Position numbers and translations under genes: made by a program. Positions 6,696 through 14,488 of a DNA stretch of 17,346 bases are shown piece after piece; within the stretch, counting starts at the first letter, position 1; the number at the start of each line of letters is the position of its first letter. Below the pieces are notes generated by a model, which did not search any database, was not told the DNA's origin, and saw nothing but the letters and a program-made list of their open reading frames with translations. Source of the stretch: Candidatus Rhabdochlamydia sp. Lineage in GTDB: Bacteria; Chlamydiota; Chlamydiia; Chlamydiales; Rhabdochlamydiaceae. The DNA lies in the NCBI GenBank assembly GCA_030043815.1, contig JASHWX010000172.1, forward strand, positions 1 to 17,346, written 5' to 3'.

Positions 6696-9257
6696 ATGAC
6701 GAAAGCGCTCATCATCGTCGAATCGCCGGCGAAGATTAAAACTTTAAAAAAATTTCTAGGCTCAGGTTATCTCTTTGAGTCTTCGCTCGGCCACGTCCGC
6801 GACCTTCCCCAAAAAGGATTCGGGATCGATACGGAACATAACTTTGACCCCGAATATGTTGTCCTGCCAGATAAAAAAGAAGTGATCGAGCGCTTGAAAA
6901 AAGCTGCCAAGCACGTCGATGTCGTCTATCTCTCTCCCGACCCCGACCGCGAGGGAGAGGCGATCGCATGGCACATCGCTTCGATCCTTCCCAAAGGGAC
7001 GAAATACCGGCGCGTCACATTTAACGCGATTACCAAAGAGGCTGTCTTAGAGGCTTTAAAACATCCGCGCAACATCGACCAAGCTCTCGTCGATGCCCAG
7101 CAGGCCCGCCGCCTTTTAGATCGAATCGTAGGTTATAAGATATCCCCGATCCTCACGCGAAAAGTGCAGGGCGCCCGCGATGGCGGCCTTTCAGCGGGGC
7201 GCGTTCAGTCTGTCGCCCTCAAACTGGTCGTCGATCGGGAAAAAGAAATTGAGGCCTTTGTCCCTGTCGAATACTGGAACATCCAATCCGTCCTGCAAAC
7301 AAAAAAGGATGAGCATCCTTTTGTCGCTTCCCTCTACTCTGTGCACCGCAAACGCGTCGAAAAAGAGCCCATAGCCGGCAAAGAAATATTTACAATCCCC
7401 GACGAGAAAACGGCAAAGGAGATCGTCTCCAAGCTGCAAAATGCCGCTTACCAAGTGCATTCTGTCGAGCGCAAGGAGAAAAAGAGAAACCCTGTCGCGC
7501 CTTTCATCACCTCGACCCTGCAGCAAGAGGCAAGCCGACACTATGGGTTTTCGGCATCGAGGACGATGAACATTGCACAAGGCCTCTACGAAGGGATCGA
7601 CCTAGGCCACGAAGGGGCGGAAGGTTTGATCACCTACATGCGTACCGACTCGGTTCGCCTCGCTCCCGAATCGATCGATGCCGCCCGCAAGTTTATCGAA
7701 AAGACCTACGGCAAAGAGTATCTCCCCCATGAGGGCAAGCAATACCACACGAAAAAAAGCGCTCAGGATGCGCACGAGGCGATCCGCCCTACCAATCTTC
7801 ACAATACCCCGGATCGGCTCAAGCCTTTTCTTTCTGTTGATCAATTCAAACTGTATGTGCTCATCTGGCGCCGCTTCTTAGCCTCGCAGATGAATCCGGC
7901 GATCTATGATACAGTGTCTTGCGATATCGACACCGACAAAGACATGATTTTGCGCGCGACGGGCTCTGTGATCAAATTTCCAGGATTTCTCGCGGTCTAT
8001 GAAGAGAAATACGATCGAGGAGACCACGAAGAGAAAGAAAAAGAAGAGCAGGATAGAATTTTGCCGCTGATGCAAGAGGGGCAGCCGCTTCTGCTACTGG
8101 AAGTGCAATCTCAACAGGCGTTTACACGCCCTCCTCCACGCTTTACAGAAGCCTCTCTTGTCAAAGAACTGGAAAAATCGGGGATCGGCCGCCCATCGAC
8201 TTATGCGACGATCATGAACAAGATCCAAAGCCGCGACTACACGACAAAAGAAAAAGGCACGCTAAAACCCACCGAGCTCGGCAAAGTCATCGCGCAAATG
8301 CTCGAAGATAACTTTGCGATGATCATGGATGTGGGTTTCACGGCGGCGATGGAGGACGAACTCGAGCATATCGCCGAAAATCAAACGGATTGGAAAGATC
8401 TCATTAAAGATTTTTGGAATAAATTCATTCCTTTTGTCAAGACTGCTGAGAAGGAAGCGTTCGTTCCGCGCATCGAAACAGATCTCATCTGCCCTGAAAG
8501 CGGCCATAAGCTTCTCAAAATCTGGTCTAGAAAGAAGTATTTTTACGGCTGTTCCGATTATCCCAATTGCAAATTCACTTGCCCGATCGAAGCGTTGGAT
8601 TTTAAAAAAGAAGACTATGACCCCACCTTCGACTGGGATCAAAAATGCCCTAAGTGCGGCAGCGCTATGAAGCTGCGCTTCGGCCGGTTCGGACCTTTTC
8701 TTGGATGCACGCGCTACCCCGAGTGCCACGGGATTGTCAACATCCCCAAAAAGGATGAAATCCCTGCCAAAGACATGCCGACTTGCCCCGCTTTAGGTTG
8801 CGACGGTAAAATGGTCCAGCGCCGCTCCCGCTTCGGCAAACCGTTCTTCTCTTGCTCCAATTTCCCGGATTGCGACGTGATCGTCAATAACCTCGATGAC
8901 CTTTACGAAAAATACAAAGACCACCCGAAAACAGCATACGTCCGCAAGGCCCGCAAAGGCGGAAAGGCCCCAGCAAAAAAAGAAGAAAAATCAGTTTCCA
9001 AAAAGAAAAAGACTACACGAGAACAGCCTAAATATTCTCTCTCAAAAGAGCTTGCGGACATCGTCGGGTCGGATGAGCTCTCGCGCCCCGAGGTTGTCAA
9101 AAAAGTTTGGGAGTATATCAAAAAACACGATCTTCAAGATCCTAAAAACAAACGCCGCATTATCCCCGATGCAAAGCTTGCAAAGGTCTTCGGGAACAAA
9201 TCGCCGCTCGACATGATGAAGCTTTCCGGCGTCCTCAATAAGCACATCCACAAATAA
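6696..9257 (+). CDS. topA: DNA topoisomerase I with C-terminal SWIB domain
   Basis: This 853-aa type IA topoisomerase relaxes negative supercoils through a 5'-phosphotyrosine intermediate. The TOPRIM domain is at the N-terminus, with E9 (IIVESPAKIKTL) and acidic triad D82-P-D84-R-E86 in DPDREGEAIAWHI. The active-site tyrosine is Y314 in GLITYMRTDS. Three zinc-ribbon repeats follow at about 599-629, 651-677 and 697-726. The first reads CPESGH, so its second cysteine is replaced, while the second keeps CPKCG. A lysine-rich linker at about 750-778 leads to a SWIB domain (about 778-853), ending VFGNKSPLDMMKLSGVLNKHI. The TopA-SWIB fusion is a known feature of Chlamydiae, where SWIB resembles a eukaryotic chromatin-remodelling domain. 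The gene stands alone on the plus strand with its own promoter. Confidence 0.97.
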   Translation: MTKALIIVESPAKIKTLKKFLGSGYLFESSLGHVRDLPQKGFGIDTEHNFDPEYVVLPDKKEVIERLKKAAKHVDVVYLSPDPDREGEAIAWHIASILPKGTKYRRVTFNAITKEAVLEALKHPRNIDQALVDAQQARRLLDRIVGYKISPILTRKVQGARDGGLSAGRVQSVALKLVVDREKEIEAFVPVEYWNIQSVLQTKKDEHPFVASLYSVHRKRVEKEPIAGKEIFTIPDEKTAKEIVSKLQNAAYQVHSVERKEKKRNPVAPFITSTLQQEASRHYGFSASRTMNIAQGLYEGIDLGHEGAEGLITYMRTDSVRLAPESIDAARKFIEKTYGKEYLPHEGKQYHTKKSAQDAHEAIRPTNLHNTPDRLKPFLSVDQFKLYVLIWRRFLASQMNPAIYDTVSCDIDTDKDMILRATGSVIKFPGFLAVYEEKYDRGDHEEKEKEEQDRILPLMQEGQPLLLLEVQSQQAFTRPPPRFTEASLVKELEKSGIGRPSTYATIMNKIQSRDYTTKEKGTLKPTELGKVIAQMLEDNFAMIMDVGFTAAMEDELEHIAENQTDWKDLIKDFWNKFIPFVKTAEKEAFVPRIETDLICPESGHKLLKIWSRKKYFYGCSDYPNCKFTCPIEALDFKKEDYDPTFDWDQKCPKCGSAMKLRFGRFGPFLGCTRYPECHGIVNIPKKDEIPAKDMPTCPALGCDGKMVQRRSRFGKPFFSCSNFPDCDVIVNNLDDLYEKYKDHPKTAYVRKARKGGKAPAKKEEKSVSKKKKTTREQPKYSLSKELADIVGSDELSRPEVVKKVWEYIKKHDLQDPKNKRRIIPDAKLAKVFGNKSPLDMMKLSGVLNKHIHK

Positions 9258-9319
9258 ACCCAAGTTGATTCAAAAGTTGGGTATACTGCGACCGTTCAAA
9301 AAGAGTGAAAATGCCAAGG

Positions 9320-9366
9320 CTGCGAACACTTAGAAAATGTCCATAGACATTTTCTAAGGAAAGCAG
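9320..9366. other. Hairpin A of the nested element
   Basis: CTTAGAAAATGTC (9329-9341) and GACATTTTCTAAG (9346-9358) form a perfect 13-bp stem with a 4-nt loop. Below it an asymmetric internal loop (GAACA 9324-9328 / GAAA 9359-9362) is closed by CTGC (9320-9323) and GCAG (9363-9366). No T-run follows on either strand, so a simple intrinsic terminator is not supported. Confidence 0.8.
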
Positions 9367-9429
9367 GTGAGCGAAGCGAACCGGGCCCGGAGGGACGCCG
9401 TGAATTTGAACCAGGCGAAGCCGGCGCTG

Positions 9430-9480
9430 CTGCGGACACTTGCAAAAGAGCGGGGGTTCGCTCTTTTGCAAGGGAAGCAG
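9430..9480. other. Hairpin B of the nested element
   Basis: CTTGCAAAAGAGCG (9439-9452) and CGCTCTTTTGCAAG (9459-9472) form a perfect 14-bp stem with a 6-nt loop. The internal loop GGACA (9434-9438) / GGAA (9473-9476) and closing CTGC/GCAG stem repeat the layout of hairpin A, although the upper stem sequence is different. Confidence 0.8.
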
Positions 9481-9481
9481 G

Positions 9482-9501
9482 CTCAACTTGAACAAGTTGA
9501 G
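9482..9501. other. Hairpin C of the nested element
   Basis: CTCAACTT and AAGTTGAG pair around GAAC, giving an 8-bp stem directly after hairpin B. The corresponding place after hairpin A has TGAGCGAAGC without this hairpin, while hairpin C is followed by the similar GAGCGATGC. Confidence 0.7.
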
Positions 9502-9584
9502 CGATGCAGGCGGGTTCAAATTCACTGGCTGTCCGACGCTGGCAGATTCACACTTTTTGAGCGGGAGCAGTATATAATCCATGA

Positions 9585-9743
9585 TCACTTCATTTTTTTA
9601 CCTGTTGCAGCTGCTGTCACCCGCTTTTTTCTTGGCGCAACTTCTGTTGTTAACGGCTGCACGGTAAGTCTGCGTTTGAGATAGGTTTCATCTCGGGTAG
9701 GAATCAGAGCTTTTATATGTTTTTCGATCTTCTTTTTAACCAT
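9585..9743 (-). CDS. Small basic hypothetical protein, 52 aa
   Basis: An ATG at 9743 opens a 52-codon frame ending in TGA at 9587-9585. It is preceded by GGAGG (9753-9749) with 5-nt spacing, one of the best ribosome-binding sites in the window, and it overlaps the end of the polymerase gene by 8 nt. The product begins MVKKKIEKHIKALIPTRDET and is rich in Lys (11) and Arg (5), with no hydrophobic segment and a basic Ala/Thr-rich C-terminus (RKKRVTAAATGKKMK). I recognise no family. It might bind nucleic acid, but that is only inferred from charge. As last gene of the mannose-sugar operon it ends 11 nt from the palindromic element. It could be a chance frame, but the ribosome-binding site and coupling argue for translation. 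Confidence 0.55.
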   Translation of the reverse strand: MVKKKIEKHIKALIPTRDETYLKRRLTVQPLTTEVAPRKKRVTAAATGKKMK

Positions 9744-11022
9744 ATTCACCTCCGAATGTCTTTGTACTATATTTTTTCATAAACACCAAGAGGATCATGG
9801 CGGGGACAAGCCAGAAGGTGTAAAAGATTACGTTATTAAAAAACGAACAAAACACAATTACGGAGACAACATAGATCAAGAATGTGTATGCAAACTTCTT
9901 CACAGCAACACATTGACTGTTTCTTTTGAATTTAGAGTAAAGCTGAAAGAGAAATGAGACGCTGAATAAAGCCATTCCGAAAAAAGGGATGATGCCAAAA
10001 CAGGTCATAAAAAACAAAACAGATGAATCGATGATGATATGGAAGGGGCGAATGTAATTATAGCCGACCCCAAAAAATGGATGCTCTTGGATGAGTTTGA
10101 CGCCGGTGAGAAAGGACCACCAGCGGGCTCCTGCAGATTCATCTTCGGCCATTGTCGCTACGCGTGATCCGACTATCGAAAAAATCTTCTCCGAGAAGAG
10201 GATAAAAAATGCTGTCAAACACAGAAGAAGCACTAAAAAGAAGTACCGATAACTTCTCACCTTGAGGATGACTTGGGGATTGCCGTAAATAAGGGTGGCA
10301 AAAAAGGCCGAGATTAAAAATGTCGCGATCCCGCTCCGCGAATTTGTTAAGGAAATGGTGAGAAAGAAAAACACAGCGCTGAACAGGTAGCGGAAATTCT
10401 TTCTATGAAAATACAGGGCAGTGCTGATGAGAAAAGGGATGCAGGCGATGGCAGCATAGTAGTTGGGATCGAAATAGACGGAGACGAACCGTTTGACGTG
10501 GGGATCCCCCACAAATTTAATGCCGTACTGCTCCAAAACTTCCCATAACACCTTGGAATTGGGAAAAATGAGGTACATGGCGTAGCTGCAAACGGCTGCC
10601 ACCAAATACCCTTTAAGCAGCCAAGAAAGAAGCCCCCACAAATCCCCTTGATATTTTTCTGAAAAAATATGTCCTAAGACGATGCCGGCAGCAAGCGTTG
10701 CAATGAGCCTGAAACAATACATGAACGGGACGAGTTCAAATCCTTGTATGAAGACGCCTTGAAGAAAGGAAAAGAAAATGAGAAACGTGGCGCCGATTAA
10801 AAAGAGGATGGAATTTCGATCAATCCGGATAAAAAACAGGGAAATAAAGCAGGAAGAAAAAAGCAATAGCTCCGTGATGAGGAGGTGGTCGTGATGCCGG
10901 CTGAATGGAAGGAAGCGAAGAGTATTGCCGAGTGTAATGAGGAGAAAAAACGCTAAGAGGGAAAGCGCATACGACAGCCTCTTTGCATCCGCGAGTGAAA
11001 GACCCCGTTTAATGGCGAGCAT
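9736..11022 (-). CDS. O-antigen polymerase/ligase-like polytopic membrane protein
   Basis: The roughly 428-aa protein is almost entirely hydrophobic helices, with a larger loop carrying GARWWSFLTGVKLIQEHPFFGVGYN. This is the Wzy_C/WaaL-type signature (R...W...L...HPxxGVGxN). Such proteins polymerise O-units or ligate glycans to lipid A or other acceptors on the periplasmic face; polymerase and ligase cannot be told apart from sequence alone. ATG at 11022 is preferred because AGGA sits 5 nt before it. An ATG at 11028 or 11061 would extend the N-terminus by 2 or 13 residues. It overlaps the upstream manC end by 14 nt. Its last codons (GGA GGT GAA TAT GGT) double as the ribosome-binding region of the following small ORF. 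Confidence 0.85.
   Translation of the reverse strand: MLAIKRGLSLADAKRLSYALSLLAFFLLITLGNTLRFLPFSRHHDHLLITELLLFSSCFISLFFIRIDRNSILFLIGATFLIFFSFLQGVFIQGFELVPFMYCFRLIATLAAGIVLGHIFSEKYQGDLWGLLSWLLKGYLVAAVCSYAMYLIFPNSKVLWEVLEQYGIKFVGDPHVKRFVSVYFDPNYYAAIACIPFLISTALYFHRKNFRYLFSAVFFFLTISLTNSRSGIATFLISAFFATLIYGNPQVILKVRSYRYFFLVLLLCLTAFFILFSEKIFSIVGSRVATMAEDESAGARWWSFLTGVKLIQEHPFFGVGYNYIRPFHIIIDSSVLFFMTCFGIIPFFGMALFSVSFLFQLYSKFKRNSQCVAVKKFAYTFLIYVVSVIVFCSFFNNVIFYTFWLVPAMILLVFMKKYSTKTFGGEYG
9749..9753 (-). promoter_or_regulatory. Shine-Dalgarno GGAGG for the 52-aa ORF
   Basis: The GGAGG is formed by the GGA GGT codons near the end of the polymerase gene and lies 5 nt before the ATG at 9743. It is the main argument that the short frame is a real gene. 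Confidence 0.6.
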
Positions 11023-12370
11023 AATCATCCTGGAATCGGACAATGTCGTCCTCGCCGACATACTCTCCGACTTGCACTTCGATTAATTGCAAGGCGACTT
11101 TGCCGGGATTTTCTAGGCGGTGCACACATCCTTTAGGGACATAGATGCTCTCATTTTCATGAATGATACTCTCTTCTTCCCCGATGGTGACCTTTGCCGT
11201 CCCTTTGACGACGACCCAATGTTCGCTGCGGTGATAATGCATTTGCAAGCTGAGGCGTTGGTTCGGATCTACAGTGATCCGTTTGATTTTATAGCGATCG
11301 CCTTCTTCCAAAATGGTGAATTTGCCCCAAGGGCGGTGCAGTGTCAAGTGCTCATCGGGCTCTTTGCGTTTTAGCTTCACAAGTTCTTCAACAAGGGACT
11401 TGACCCGCTGGGACTCTCCTTTTTTCCCGATGAAGAGGGCATCCTCCGTTTCGACGACGAGCATATCTTCCAGTCCGATGGTGGAGATCAATCGCTTGCC
11501 TCCCATGATCAAGCAATTCTTTGTATCGATATCGAGCACATTGCCGATTTTTACATTCTGATTGCTATCTTTTTCCATGATCTCATAGACGCTGTCCCAA
11601 GAACCGACATCGGACCAGGAGACATCTAACGCTATTACAACAGTCTTTTTCGATTTTTCCATCAGGGCGTAGTCGATCGAAATGTCGGGAAGCTCGCTAA
11701 AGCGGGAAACAAATTCTTGAAAGGGCAATTGGGGATTGATTTGGGGGCAAAAACGACTCATCTCTTCTATAAAGGTCGCAATGTGGAAGATGAAAATCCC
11801 CGAATTCCAAAAATAATCCCCGGAGAGCACATATTTTTGGGCAGCTTCGAGTTTGGGTTTTTCAATGAATGCTTCAACTTCATATTTTCCTTTAATATAC
11901 CCATAGCCCGTCTCGGGTTTATTGGGGCGGATGCCAAAGATGACGTGTTTGCCCTGGGGCGCTATGGATTCCCCCTTTTTGACGGCATTTAAAAACGTGT
12001 CGACAGGTGCAATCAAATGATCTGATGAGCACACGATGACGTTTTCATCATCGGAAACTTGCATGACATCCCTTAAGTAAGAAAGACCGAGGGCAATCGC
12101 AGGGGCGGTGTTTTTCTTTTCAGGCTCGACCAAAATTTGCTTTGCCAGCTCGGGCGCGATCTCTAAGACTTGCGATTTGACGAGATGGTAATAATCTTGA
12201 TTGGTGACGATCAAAAAATCGGAAAGCGCATATGTTCCGACAAAACGTTCGATGGTCTTTTGAAGCAGCGTCTTTTTGTCTCCGAAATGCAAAAATTGCT
12301 TAGGGTAGCATTTGCGAGAATACGGCCAAAGACGGGTTCCGCTACCTCCGGCGAGAATGATGATTTTCAT
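11009..12370 (-). CDS. manC: Mannose-1-phosphate guanylyltransferase / mannose-6-phosphate isomerase (type II PMI, bifunctional)
   Basis: This cytosolic enzyme makes GDP-mannose from Man-1-P and GTP. The N-terminal nucleotidyltransferase domain opens with IILAGGSGTRLWPYSRK (about 4-20), followed by KQFLHF, NTAPAIALGLSYL and the sugar-binding FIEKPK. The C-terminal cupin-type isomerase domain has RPWGKF, QMHYHRSEHW at 376-385 with metal-ligand histidines, and KGTAKVTIG. The 453-aa length fits the bifunctional CpsB/ManC/AlgA group. ATG at 12370 is used because GAGG lies 6 nt upstream. A TTG at 12382 would add four residues with no ribosome-binding site. It overlaps the preceding mannosyltransferase-like gene by 29 nt. 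Its product feeds gmd in the same operon and probably the two GT4 enzymes. Confidence 0.95.
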   Translation of the reverse strand: MKIIILAGGSGTRLWPYSRKCYPKQFLHFGDKKTLLQKTIERFVGTYALSDFLIVTNQDYYHLVKSQVLEIAPELAKQILVEPEKKNTAPAIALGLSYLRDVMQVSDDENVIVCSSDHLIAPVDTFLNAVKKGESIAPQGKHVIFGIRPNKPETGYGYIKGKYEVEAFIEKPKLEAAQKYVLSGDYFWNSGIFIFHIATFIEEMSRFCPQINPQLPFQEFVSRFSELPDISIDYALMEKSKKTVVIALDVSWSDVGSWDSVYEIMEKDSNQNVKIGNVLDIDTKNCLIMGGKRLISTIGLEDMLVVETEDALFIGKKGESQRVKSLVEELVKLKRKEPDEHLTLHRPWGKFTILEEGDRYKIKRITVDPNQRLSLQMHYHRSEHWVVVKGTAKVTIGEEESIIHENESIYVPKGCVHRLENPGKVALQLIEVQVGEYVGEDDIVRFQDDYARH

Positions 12371-13451
12371 GGAATTCCTCAACTTTTCGGGTCACAAAAT
12401 GGGTCATTTCATTTTTAAAACGCTCTTTGTTAAAGCGCTGCGCATTTTCCCGAATGCGCTTCGGGTCGAATAATGACATGTCAAACAGCTTTACAGCGTT
12501 CAACAAACTCGGAACAGTCTGCTCTTTGAAAAACACTCCTGTTTCATTGTCGATCACTGTTTCTAAGGCGGCTCCTCGACCGAACGCGATGACCGGCGTT
12601 CCGGCTGCTTGAGATTCTACTGCAACGATTCCAAAATCCTCTTCGGCAGCAAAGACAAAACCCTTCGCGCGTTGCATATAATCCCTGATGACGGCATCGG
12701 TCTGGTATCCTAAAATTTCGACATTTTTTTTCGCATTGGATTTTACTTTTTTCATCTCGGGCCCGTCTCCAATGATGATGAGCCGCTTGTCGGGGAGCTC
12801 GGAGAATGCCTGCGCGATCAAATCCATTTTTTTATAAGGGACTAGGCGGGAGACAGCGAGATAAAAATCTTCCTTGTTTTCTCTAAATGGGATCTTGTCC
12901 ACATCGACGGGGGGATAAATGACCTCGGCATCGCGTCCATAATTTTTCTTGATCCTCCTCGCGATGTAATGCGAGATGGCTGCGAAGTGATCGACTCGAG
13001 ATAGCGATGCGATGTCCCAATTTCTTAAATAATGGAGCGCAGGGCGAGCAAGGAGCCTCTGCAGAAAACCTGTGCCCTCCAAATAACGGTGTGTCAAATC
13101 CCAAGCATACCGCATGGGGGTCAAGCAATAGCAAAGGTGCAATTGCCCAGGATGGGTCAATACGCCTTTTGCCACGGCATGGGATGTAGAGAGAATGAGG
13201 TCGTATTGGCTCAAATCAAACTGCTCGATGGCGAGAGGAAATAAAGGGAGGAGATGGCGATAGTAGGAGGAAGAGAAAGGAAGGTGTTGTAAAAAAGAAG
13301 AGTGGATTTCACAGTTTTCAAAAAATGTTCCCTCTAATTTCTTTCTCAAAAGTGTATAGATGGGCGCTGGATAGGATTCGGCAATGGCCTGCAACGTCTT
13401 TTCTCCACCGCCGATTGTGACGAGCCAATCATAGACGAGCGCTGTTTTCAT
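12342..13451 (-). CDS. GT4-family glycosyltransferase, WbaZ-like (probable mannosyltransferase)
   Basis: The 369-aa GT-B enzyme starts with MKTALVYDWLVTIGGGEK, the acceptor-side glycine-rich loop. It has CLTPMRYAWD at about 109-118, YLAVSRLVPYKKMD at 197-210 and the retaining-enzyme EX7E motif E271...E279 in EEDFGIVAVESQAAGTPVIAFGRG. This pattern, including FGRGAALETV, resembles the WbaZ-like subgroup, in which characterised members transfer mannose or 6-deoxymannose from GDP-sugars. No signal peptide or membrane helix is present, so it acts at the cytosolic face on a lipid-linked glycan. ATG at 13451 overlaps the upstream stop (ATGA). The neighbours gmd and manC make a GDP-linked donor likely; the exact linkage is unknown. 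Confidence 0.9.
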   Translation of the reverse strand: MKTALVYDWLVTIGGGEKTLQAIAESYPAPIYTLLRKKLEGTFFENCEIHSSFLQHLPFSSSYYRHLLPLFPLAIEQFDLSQYDLILSTSHAVAKGVLTHPGQLHLCYCLTPMRYAWDLTHRYLEGTGFLQRLLARPALHYLRNWDIASLSRVDHFAAISHYIARRIKKNYGRDAEVIYPPVDVDKIPFRENKEDFYLAVSRLVPYKKMDLIAQAFSELPDKRLIIIGDGPEMKKVKSNAKKNVEILGYQTDAVIRDYMQRAKGFVFAAEEDFGIVAVESQAAGTPVIAFGRGAALETVIDNETGVFFKEQTVPSLLNAVKLFDMSLFDPKRIRENAQRFNKERFKNEMTHFVTRKVEEFHENHHSRRR

Positions 13452-14488
13452 GAGGTCAGCCTATCGATGATGTTGAAATGCGCGTCTGCGGCATTTTTCC
13501 AGCTAAACCGCTTGCTCTGCTCCAATCCTTTGATGGAAAGCGCTCGCCTTTTGTCTTGATTTTGCAGCAGCTCATCGATGGCGCTTGCCATTTGAGCCTC
13601 GGAGTGGGGATCGACATACACGGCGGCGTCCCCGCACACTTCGGGAAGGGCGCCTGCATTTGAAACAATCACCGGACATCCGCAGCTCATCGCTTCGAGC
13701 GGGGGAAGGCCGAAACCCTCATAAAAGGAAGGAAAGGCCATCAACTCGGCAGTGCGGTAAAAATGGGGCAGCCGGTGATCGGGTATGTCGTGCAATAATT
13801 GAATGCGCTCGCCTTGGAGCTTCTCGAGATTTTCCAACCCATTCACCCCTTTTTTTTTGCCGATGATGACGAGATTGACCTCTGTTTTAAGCATTTTGAA
13901 GGCTGCGACTAATCCTTTCAAGTTTTTATGGGGTTTGGGGCTTCCGACAAACAAGATAAAGGGAAATTCCGATCTCGCGGATGGCTGCGGCGTAAAAAGA
14001 TCGGGATCGGCGGCGAGAGGGATGACGTCGATTGTTTCAGCGCCCGTAAAACGTTGAATTTCTGCCTTAGAGAATTGGGAGTCTGTGATGATTGCACGAG
14101 ACCCTTTGACGGCGCGCCGTATCACTTTTTTAGCGTAAAGCCGCTGGTGAAACGTCAATTCATGAGCATGAGCGAGGTGAAAGACATCGTGGATAGTGAC
14201 AAGGCGCTTCTTTGCCCGGATGGGAAACAGGGGGACATTATAGTGGGGGGACCAAAAAAGGTCGCATGCAGGAATTTTTAACGGCAGCTCGAGCTGTTCT
14301 TTGACGGAATAGATCGGACTGCTGACGGCGATGGGGTTAATTTTATCTTTAAAAGGAAAGCTTTCGACATCGGAGACGAGTGCATGCCAGCGGATCGGCA
14401 CATCTTGCAAGCGCTGAAGCAAATTTTTTAAATAGGTGCCTATCCCGGGACCTGAAAGGAGGCGTGCATCAACGCATACCGTTTTCAC
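13448..14488 (-). CDS. GT4-family glycosyltransferase, MtfB-like (probable mannosyltransferase)
   Basis: The 346-aa GT-B enzyme begins MKTVCVDARLLSGPGIGTYL, with the glycine loop of GT4. It has LVTIHDVFHL at 96-105, ILFVGSPKPHKNL at 178-190 and EX7E as E257...E265 in FYEGFGLPPLEAMSCGCPVI. This arrangement is typical of mannosyltransferase B-like enzymes of O-antigen synthesis. The start is GTG at 14488, whose GTGA overlaps the gmd stop codon; an AGG lies a few bases upstream. It is soluble, without signal peptide. With the next gene it probably extends a mannose/deoxymannose chain on a lipid carrier; specificity is inferred from neighbours. Confidence 0.9.
   Translation of the reverse strand: MKTVCVDARLLSGPGIGTYLKNLLQRLQDVPIRWHALVSDVESFPFKDKINPIAVSSPIYSVKEQLELPLKIPACDLFWSPHYNVPLFPIRAKKRLVTIHDVFHLAHAHELTFHQRLYAKKVIRRAVKGSRAIITDSQFSKAEIQRFTGAETIDVIPLAADPDLFTPQPSARSEFPFILFVGSPKPHKNLKGLVAAFKMLKTEVNLVIIGKKKGVNGLENLEKLQGERIQLLHDIPDHRLPHFYRTAELMAFPSFYEGFGLPPLEAMSCGCPVIVSNAGALPEVCGDAAVYVDPHSEAQMASAIDELLQNQDKRRALSIKGLEQSKRFSWKNAADAHFNIIDRLTS

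Larger units (their letters stand above)
9282..9574. repeat. 293-nt nested, branched palindromic element between convergent genes
   Basis: The ends TATACTGC (9282-9289) and GCAGTATA (9567-9574) are perfect inverted copies. Inside them GTTCAAAAAG (9294-9303) pairs with CTTTTTGAGC (9553-9562), GTGAA (9305-9309) with TTCAC (9547-9551), and TGCCA (9312-9316) with TGGCA (9540-9544). An inner stem pairs GTGAATTTGAACC (9400-9412) with GGTTCAAATTCAC (9513-9525), extended outward by GCC/GGC and GGAC/GTCC across single bulges. Three hairpins branch from this frame (9320-9366, 9430-9480, 9482-9501). It fills the gap between the topA stop and the stop of the small convergent ORF, and I see no coding content in it. 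I do not recognise a described family; it could be a MITE-like element, a bidirectional 3'-end structure or a structured RNA. Confidence 0.85.

Noticed and set aside
9259..9281. Possible intrinsic terminator just after topA (CCCAA ... TTGGG)
   Set aside because: Only five base pairs, then a mismatch, and no T-run afterwards; it is too weak to call.
9320..9480. Internal loops of hairpins A and B as kink-turns
   Set aside because: The loops lack the tandem G-A/A-G arrangement with a 3-nt bulge expected of the consensus; the similarity is only purine richness.
9511..9530. GGTTCAAATTC resembles a tRNA T-arm, suggesting a tRNA gene in the palindromic element
   Set aside because: The flanking bases needed for the 5-bp T-stem (GCGGG against TCACT) do not pair, no acceptor stem or anticodon arm can be drawn, and the same string is explained by the 13-bp inner stem.
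9282..9574. CRISPR array
   Set aside because: There are no regularly spaced direct repeats with unique spacers; the repetition is inverted and nested, and no cas genes are present.
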